64,000 nucleotides of DNA, taken from NCBI RefSeq assembly GCF_024584705.1, contig NZ_CP097384.1, positions 1,178,001 through 1,242,000 on the forward strand. Reading direction: 5' to 3'. This DNA comes from Blastopirellula sp. J2-11 (GTDB lineage: Bacteria; Planctomycetota; Planctomycetia; Pirellulales; Pirellulaceae). The notes below the pieces were generated by a model, which worked only from the letters and a program-made list of their open reading frames with translations, was not told the DNA's origin and made no database searches. The number at the start of each line of letters is the position of its first letter. The first letter of the stretch is position 1. The translations under genes and the position numbers were made by a program. Positions 61,007 through 64,000 of the stretch are shown piece after piece.

Positions 61007-61627
61007 TTACGCCATCTTTCTAACCACGCCGACCACCACGCCGCGGACCTTGGCGTTTTTCACGTAGATCGGTTCCATCGACGAATTGGCCGGTTGGAGG
61101 CGAATCCGGTTTTTCTCGGGAAACCAATATTTGAGGGTCGCTTCGCCGTCGTCGGTTTCGGCGACGACAATCTGACCCATCGAGGCGCTCTCCTGTTTTC
61201 GGACGACGACGTAGTCGCCATCTTCGATGTGCGCTTCGATCATCGAATCTCCTTTGACGGCCAGCACAAATTGATCGTGCCGGGCGAACATATCGCGGAA
61301 ATCGATCAGCTCTTTTTGCTCAATCGCTTCGTGCAAGACGCCGGCGGCGATCTGACCGACCAGCGGCAAGCCAACTTCGTCCGCTTCGTCGCAAGTCAAT
61401 TGAATCGCCCGCGACATATTGGGCTCGCGCGAGATCAGCCCCTTCTTCTCGAGCGCCTTCAGATGGCACATCACCCCGTTGGGCGAACTGATTTCAAACT
61501 GTTCGCCGATTTCGCGAACGGTTGGACCGTACCCTCGAGAGACGATTTTCTCGCGGATGAATCCGAATACGTCACGCTGGCGTTGGGTAAGTTGATCAAG
61601 TGCGCTGACGGCGGTAGAGGAGGCCAT
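61007..61627 (-). CDS. lexA: LexA repressor
   Basis: A 206-residue repressor. N-terminal winged helix (L-T-Q-R-Q-R-D-V-F-G-F-I-R-E-K, then S-P-N-G-V-M-C-H-L-K-A-L-E-K-K-G). Self-cleavage occurs between Ala95 and Gly96 (Q-I-A-A-G); catalytic Ser128 (K-G-D-S-M-I) and Lys166 (A-T-L-K-Y). It represses SOS genes and is cleaved when RecA is activated. Start ATG 61627 is the family start; earlier in-frame codons lie in the promoter region. Two TGTACA boxes upstream may be its own operator. Confidence 0.94.
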   Translation of the reverse strand: MASSTAVSALDQLTQRQRDVFGFIREKIVSRGYGPTVREIGEQFEISSPNGVMCHLKALEKKGLISREPNMSRAIQLTCDEADEVGLPLVGQIAAGVLHEAIEQKELIDFRDMFARHDQFVLAVKGDSMIEAHIEDGDYVVVRKQESASMGQIVVAETDDGEATLKYWFPEKNRIRLQPANSSMEPIYVKNAKVRGVVVGVVRKMA

Positions 61628-61685
61628 AAAGCCGATCTCCGGTGGGGGTGACTTCGCTTTTCCTATTTTCAGCTTAATATACGGC

Positions 61686-61712
61686 TGTACATACCGCAAT
61701 AGCATTTGTACA
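61686..61712. promoter_or_regulatory. Candidate LexA operator (two TGTACA boxes)
   Basis: TGTACA occurs at 61686-61691 and 61707-61712, 21 bases start to start, about two helical turns. They lie 60-85 bases upstream of the lexA start codon. LexA genes are usually self-regulated, but I do not know the planctomycete box, so this is a spacing-based guess. Confidence 0.35.
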
Positions 61713-61873
61713 CCGAGTGCTGTCCAGGGGGGTAACTGAATTCCCCTCTATTTTTTGCCAGCCAAGAGATCATGAGCTACGTTTCCAATACAACCAACCT
61801 TTTTTCATTGAAAGATCCTGGTGGTTCCTGGGACACGTCCAATTCAGGATCCTACTTATCCGGGAACCGAGTC

Positions 61874-62065
61874 ATGACTCACTTGATTCACTTTTTGTTG
61901 TCCGAGGATGGGCCAACCGCGGTGGAATACGCGGTGATGCTCGCGGTCATCTTGGTCGTTTGCCTGACGGCGATCGGCTATATGGGAACGCAAGTCGGAG
62001 CCGGCTATCAGCACGCGACCGATGAGTTCACGCGAACTTTTCCCTCTTCGATCACCACTCCATAA
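61874..62065 (+). CDS. Flp-family type IVb pilin
   Basis: A 63-residue pilin precursor. It has a short leader and the processing region S-E-D-G-P-T-A-V-E-Y-A-V-M-L-A-V-I-L-V-V, with Glu and Tyr at the expected places after the Gly and a hydrophobic helix. Flp pilins form the Tad adhesion fibre; no tad genes are adjacent. ATG 61874 is chosen over the in-frame 61772 because leaders are short in this family. Confidence 0.88.
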   Translation: MTHLIHFLLSEDGPTAVEYAVMLAVILVVCLTAIGYMGTQVGAGYQHATDEFTRTFPSSITTP

Positions 62066-62100
62066 ATCACTTGCTCGCTTACCACCACTGCGATGAACCT

Positions 62101-62130
62101 ACCGCGGTCCCTGGGGACGGCGGTTTTTTT
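62101..62130 (+). terminator. Rho-independent terminator of the pilin gene
   Basis: ACCGCGGTCC (62101-62110) and GGACGGCGGT (62115-62124) pair with one mismatch around a CTGG loop and run into TTTTTTT. Confidence 0.85.
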
Positions 62131-62154
62131 GTGGGGTTTTATCGATTGTGCGAC

Positions 62155-62163
62155 TGGTAAAAT
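62155..62163 (+). promoter_or_regulatory. Possible extended -10 box for the small secreted protein gene
   Basis: TGGTAAAAT fits an extended -10 element. Its transcript would start near 62170, about 110 bases before the ATG at 62281. The -35 region is weak. Confidence 0.3.
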
Positions 62164-62280
62164 CAAGGTGAAACGGGCGCCATTCGCAGGATCGTCCTTC
62201 CCCCGTGCTACATTTCTGGAATGTCGGCGCTCGCGGCGGTCCGCCATTTGACCTCACCCACCATCGATTGGAGTTTCGCC

Positions 62281-62661
62281 ATGTTAAAGTCCCTGCTTTC
62301 CGCACTTGTCTTGGTCAGTCTTCTAAGCGGCGTCGCGGTTGCGCAAAATAGCAAAGAGCGCTACGTTGTTGTTCCGGCTGATGACAAGCCGTTCTCCGTC
62401 AGCGAAACCGACTATGTGCGGCTGACCGGCGAAGGGATTTCCGGATCGCGGATCAAGATAGAAGTCAAAGGCCCGGCCGAAGTTGACATGATCTACTTCG
62501 TGAAAAAAGTCTCTGGTGACAATCCGCTGTTGGGAATGCAAATCAAGCAATACGACCTGAAGCCGACCGGCAAGGGAAAAGTCACCGCAACCATCACGGC
62601 AGTTTTTCCTAACAATCAATCCGAGCCGAAGACGACCAAGTTTGAGTTTGAAGTGAAGTAG
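62281..62661 (+). CDS. Small secreted protein, unknown family
   Basis: A 126-residue secreted protein. Signal peptide L-L-S-A-L-V-L-V-S-L-L-S-G-V-A-V-A-Q, then an all-beta domain with E-R-Y-V-V-V-P-A-D-D-K-P-F-S-V, R-L-T-G-E-G-I-S-G-S-R-I-K-I-E-V and K-F-E-F-E-V-K at the end. It may be a single Ig-like domain. I do not recognise the family. Start ATG 62281 follows the terminator of the pilin gene. Confidence 0.65.
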   Translation: MLKSLLSALVLVSLLSGVAVAQNSKERYVVVPADDKPFSVSETDYVRLTGEGISGSRIKIEVKGPAEVDMIYFVKKVSGDNPLLGMQIKQYDLKPTGKGKVTATITAVFPNNQSEPKTTKFEFEVK

Positions 62662-62716
62662 GTTTCGTGGATTTGTTTGAGACGACGCTACGTTCTATAG
62701 CGGGTTTCCTCAAGCA

Positions 62717-62755
62717 CAAAAAAAGCCGCAGTCAACCGACCGCGGCTTTTTATTT
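62717..62755. terminator. Bidirectional terminator
   Basis: AAAAGCCGCAGTC (62721-62733) and GACCGCGGCTTTT (62738-62750) pair with one mismatch around a four-base loop, with T-runs on both strands. It serves the secreted-protein gene and the convergent NagB/PIG-L gene. Confidence 0.85.
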
Positions 62756-62803
62756 TGGGTTATTGGCGGAGCGGTAATTTTCTTCTTCCGCTCTCCGCTT
62801 TTC

Positions 62804-64000
62804 TTACAACGGCACCCCATTCCACCGCACAAACGCTTCGATCGCGTAATACTCCGGCAGGCCGATTTGGTTGTAGTTGTCAGCGGTTCCTTTGTTGCGA
62901 TCTTCGGCGCGTTGCCAAAATTCGCGGGGGTCGCTGCCGGGGAAGAGCGCGCGGTCTTTTTGGCTTTCGTGCATGAAGATCGCTTGACGCTTTAGCGTGA
63001 TGTCGCCGGGGCTCAGCGGCACCGCGATTTCGATCTCGTGCAGCGGGTACTCTTGCCAGGCGCCGCGATACAGCAGCGCGTCAGGTCGTGAGCCGGTCTC
63101 GGCTTCGATCCGCTTCATCGCGCGGAAGATCGCCATCGCGCAAACGCGGTGCGTTCCATGCGGATCCGACAGGTCGCCGGCGATGTAAACCTGGTCAGGC
63201 TGTTCTTTCATCAACAGGTCGTAAATGATGTCGATGTCGATTTGCCCCAGCGGGTTCTTCGAGACCGTGCCGGTTTGATAGAACGGCAGGTCGAGGAAGT
63301 GCAGGTTCTCTTCCTGACAGCCAACCTTCAAGGCGCCGGCCTTCGCTTCGCTGCGGCGGATGAGTCCCTTGATGTTCATCACCGCTTCGATGTCAGGCTC
63401 GCCTGGCTTTTTGGAGGTGAGCGAACCGGCGACTTCCTGCTCGACTTGCAGCGAACGCTCGCCGTCGACGCCGAACATGCGGTTGTATTCGCTGACAAAA
63501 TCGGCGTAACGCTGCGCGTCATGATCGAAGACGGCGATGTTGCCGCTGGTCATGTAGGCGATATGGACTTCGTGACCATCTTGGATCAAACGAATCAGCG
63601 TGCCGCCCATGCTGATGACGTCATCGTCGGGATGGGGGCTGAAGCAGATCGTCTTTTTGCGTTCTTTGCCGGCAGGGTGATATTCGATCGTCTCTTGCAT
63701 CCACTTGAAGACGCGATGCGCAAGCGGACCGGCTGGGCCATGATGCCGCAGCAACTGATGCAGATTGAATTTGCGAAAGTCATCGTCGTCCAGCTTCAGC
63801 AGCGCCTTGCCGGTTTGTTGGCAGAGCCAGATGACCGCTTTCTTGATCAGCGATTCATCCCACTCCACGCTCCCCAGCGCCCAGGGAGTTTGGATGTCGG
63901 TCAGCTTGCTGGCGGCCGCTTCGTCAATCAAAACCTGCGCGTCAGGATGATCTTGCAAAAAGCTGGCCGGAATCCGGTCTGACGGAGTCGCTTCGACCGT
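62804..64000 (-). CDS. NagB/PIG-L fusion protein, C-terminal part (5' end outside window)
   Basis: About 399 residues visible on the minus strand; the frame stays open to the window edge. The first visible residues (T-P-S-D-R-I-P-A-S-F-L-Q-D-H) and D-E-A-A-A-S-K-L-T are the end of a glucosamine-6-phosphate deaminase domain. After a linker, residues about 125-330 are a PIG-L/LmbE deacetylase domain with I-C-F-S-P-H-P-D-D-D-V-I-S-M-G-G and G-D-L-S-D-P-H-G-T-H-R, the zinc ligands. The two activities together suggest amino-sugar breakdown: deacetylation, then deamination. Similar fusions exist in Bacteroidetes. Confidence 0.8.
   Translation of the reverse strand, partial: TVEATPSDRIPASFLQDHPDAQVLIDEAAASKLTDIQTPWALGSVEWDESLIKKAVIWLCQQTGKALLKLDDDDFRKFNLHQLLRHHGPAGPLAHRVFKWMQETIEYHPAGKERKKTICFSPHPDDDVISMGGTLIRLIQDGHEVHIAYMTSGNIAVFDHDAQRYADFVSEYNRMFGVDGERSLQVEQEVAGSLTSKKPGEPDIEAVMNIKGLIRRSEAKAGALKVGCQEENLHFLDLPFYQTGTVSKNPLGQIDIDIIYDLLMKEQPDQVYIAGDLSDPHGTHRVCAMAIFRAMKRIEAETGSRPDALLYRGAWQEYPLHEIEIAVPLSPGDITLKRQAIFMHESQKDRALFPGSDPREFWQRAEDRNKGTADNYNQIGLPEYYAIEAFVRWNGVPL

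Noticed and set aside
61772-61873. Longer start for the Flp pilin
   Set aside because: The extra 34 residues are polar and unlike pilin leaders; the family uses a short leader.

Overview
The window looks like chromosomal DNA of a planctomycete, probably Pirellulales (Blastopirellula/Rhodopirellula-like). I infer this from the gene families: a DUF1559 prepilin-like protein beside a small lipoprotein, a PVC-type protein with a CxxCH heme domain, a sulfatase, a VIT/von Willebrand A protein, a Flp pilin, and many palindromic intergenic repeats. No database search was possible, so the assignment rests on recognised motifs.

Bases 1-23082 are one long flagellar block, all on the + strand. It opens with a partial TPR gene, a FlgN-like gene, a soluble histidine kinase and a sigma-54 activator. 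A near-consensus sigma-54 promoter (3265-3280) follows and leads into flgB-flgC-fliE-fliF-fliG-fliH-fliI-fliJ, a MotE-like gene, fliK-flgD-flgE, flbD-motA-motB-fliL-fliN, and fliO-fliP-fliQ-fliR-flhB. Together these encode rod, MS ring, switch, export gate and ATPase, hook, stator and a control module. No fliM or flhA is present. The FliN carries three copies of the short motif that normally begins FliM. FliG has lost or inverted most of its torque charges. FlgE carries three extra tandem domains.

Bases 23083-59881 hold mixed chromosomal genes: a GH63-type glycosidase, a DUF1559/lipoprotein pair, an ECF42-type sigma factor with DGPF and SRPBCC genes, a sulfatase, a large secreted alpha/beta hydrolase, a ferredoxin divergent from an ECF sigma factor, a DUF1254 protein, ilvD, a VIT/vWA protein, a PVC heme protein, a LysR regulator divergent from a siroheme sulfite reductase, a PEGA lipoprotein, a PP2C phosphatase, an LptF/G permease and a second two-component pair.

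Bases 59882-61000 form a repeat-rich island. It contains a decayed REP-associated tyrosine transposase (RAYT) interrupted by one palindromic element and flanked by another, MITE-like one. A near-identical inverted copy of the second element lies at 52444-52626. Related palindromic elements lie near 36.5, 42.8 and 52.3 kb. The right end carries lexA, a Flp pilin, a small secreted protein and the 3' part of a NagB/PIG-L fusion that runs off the window.
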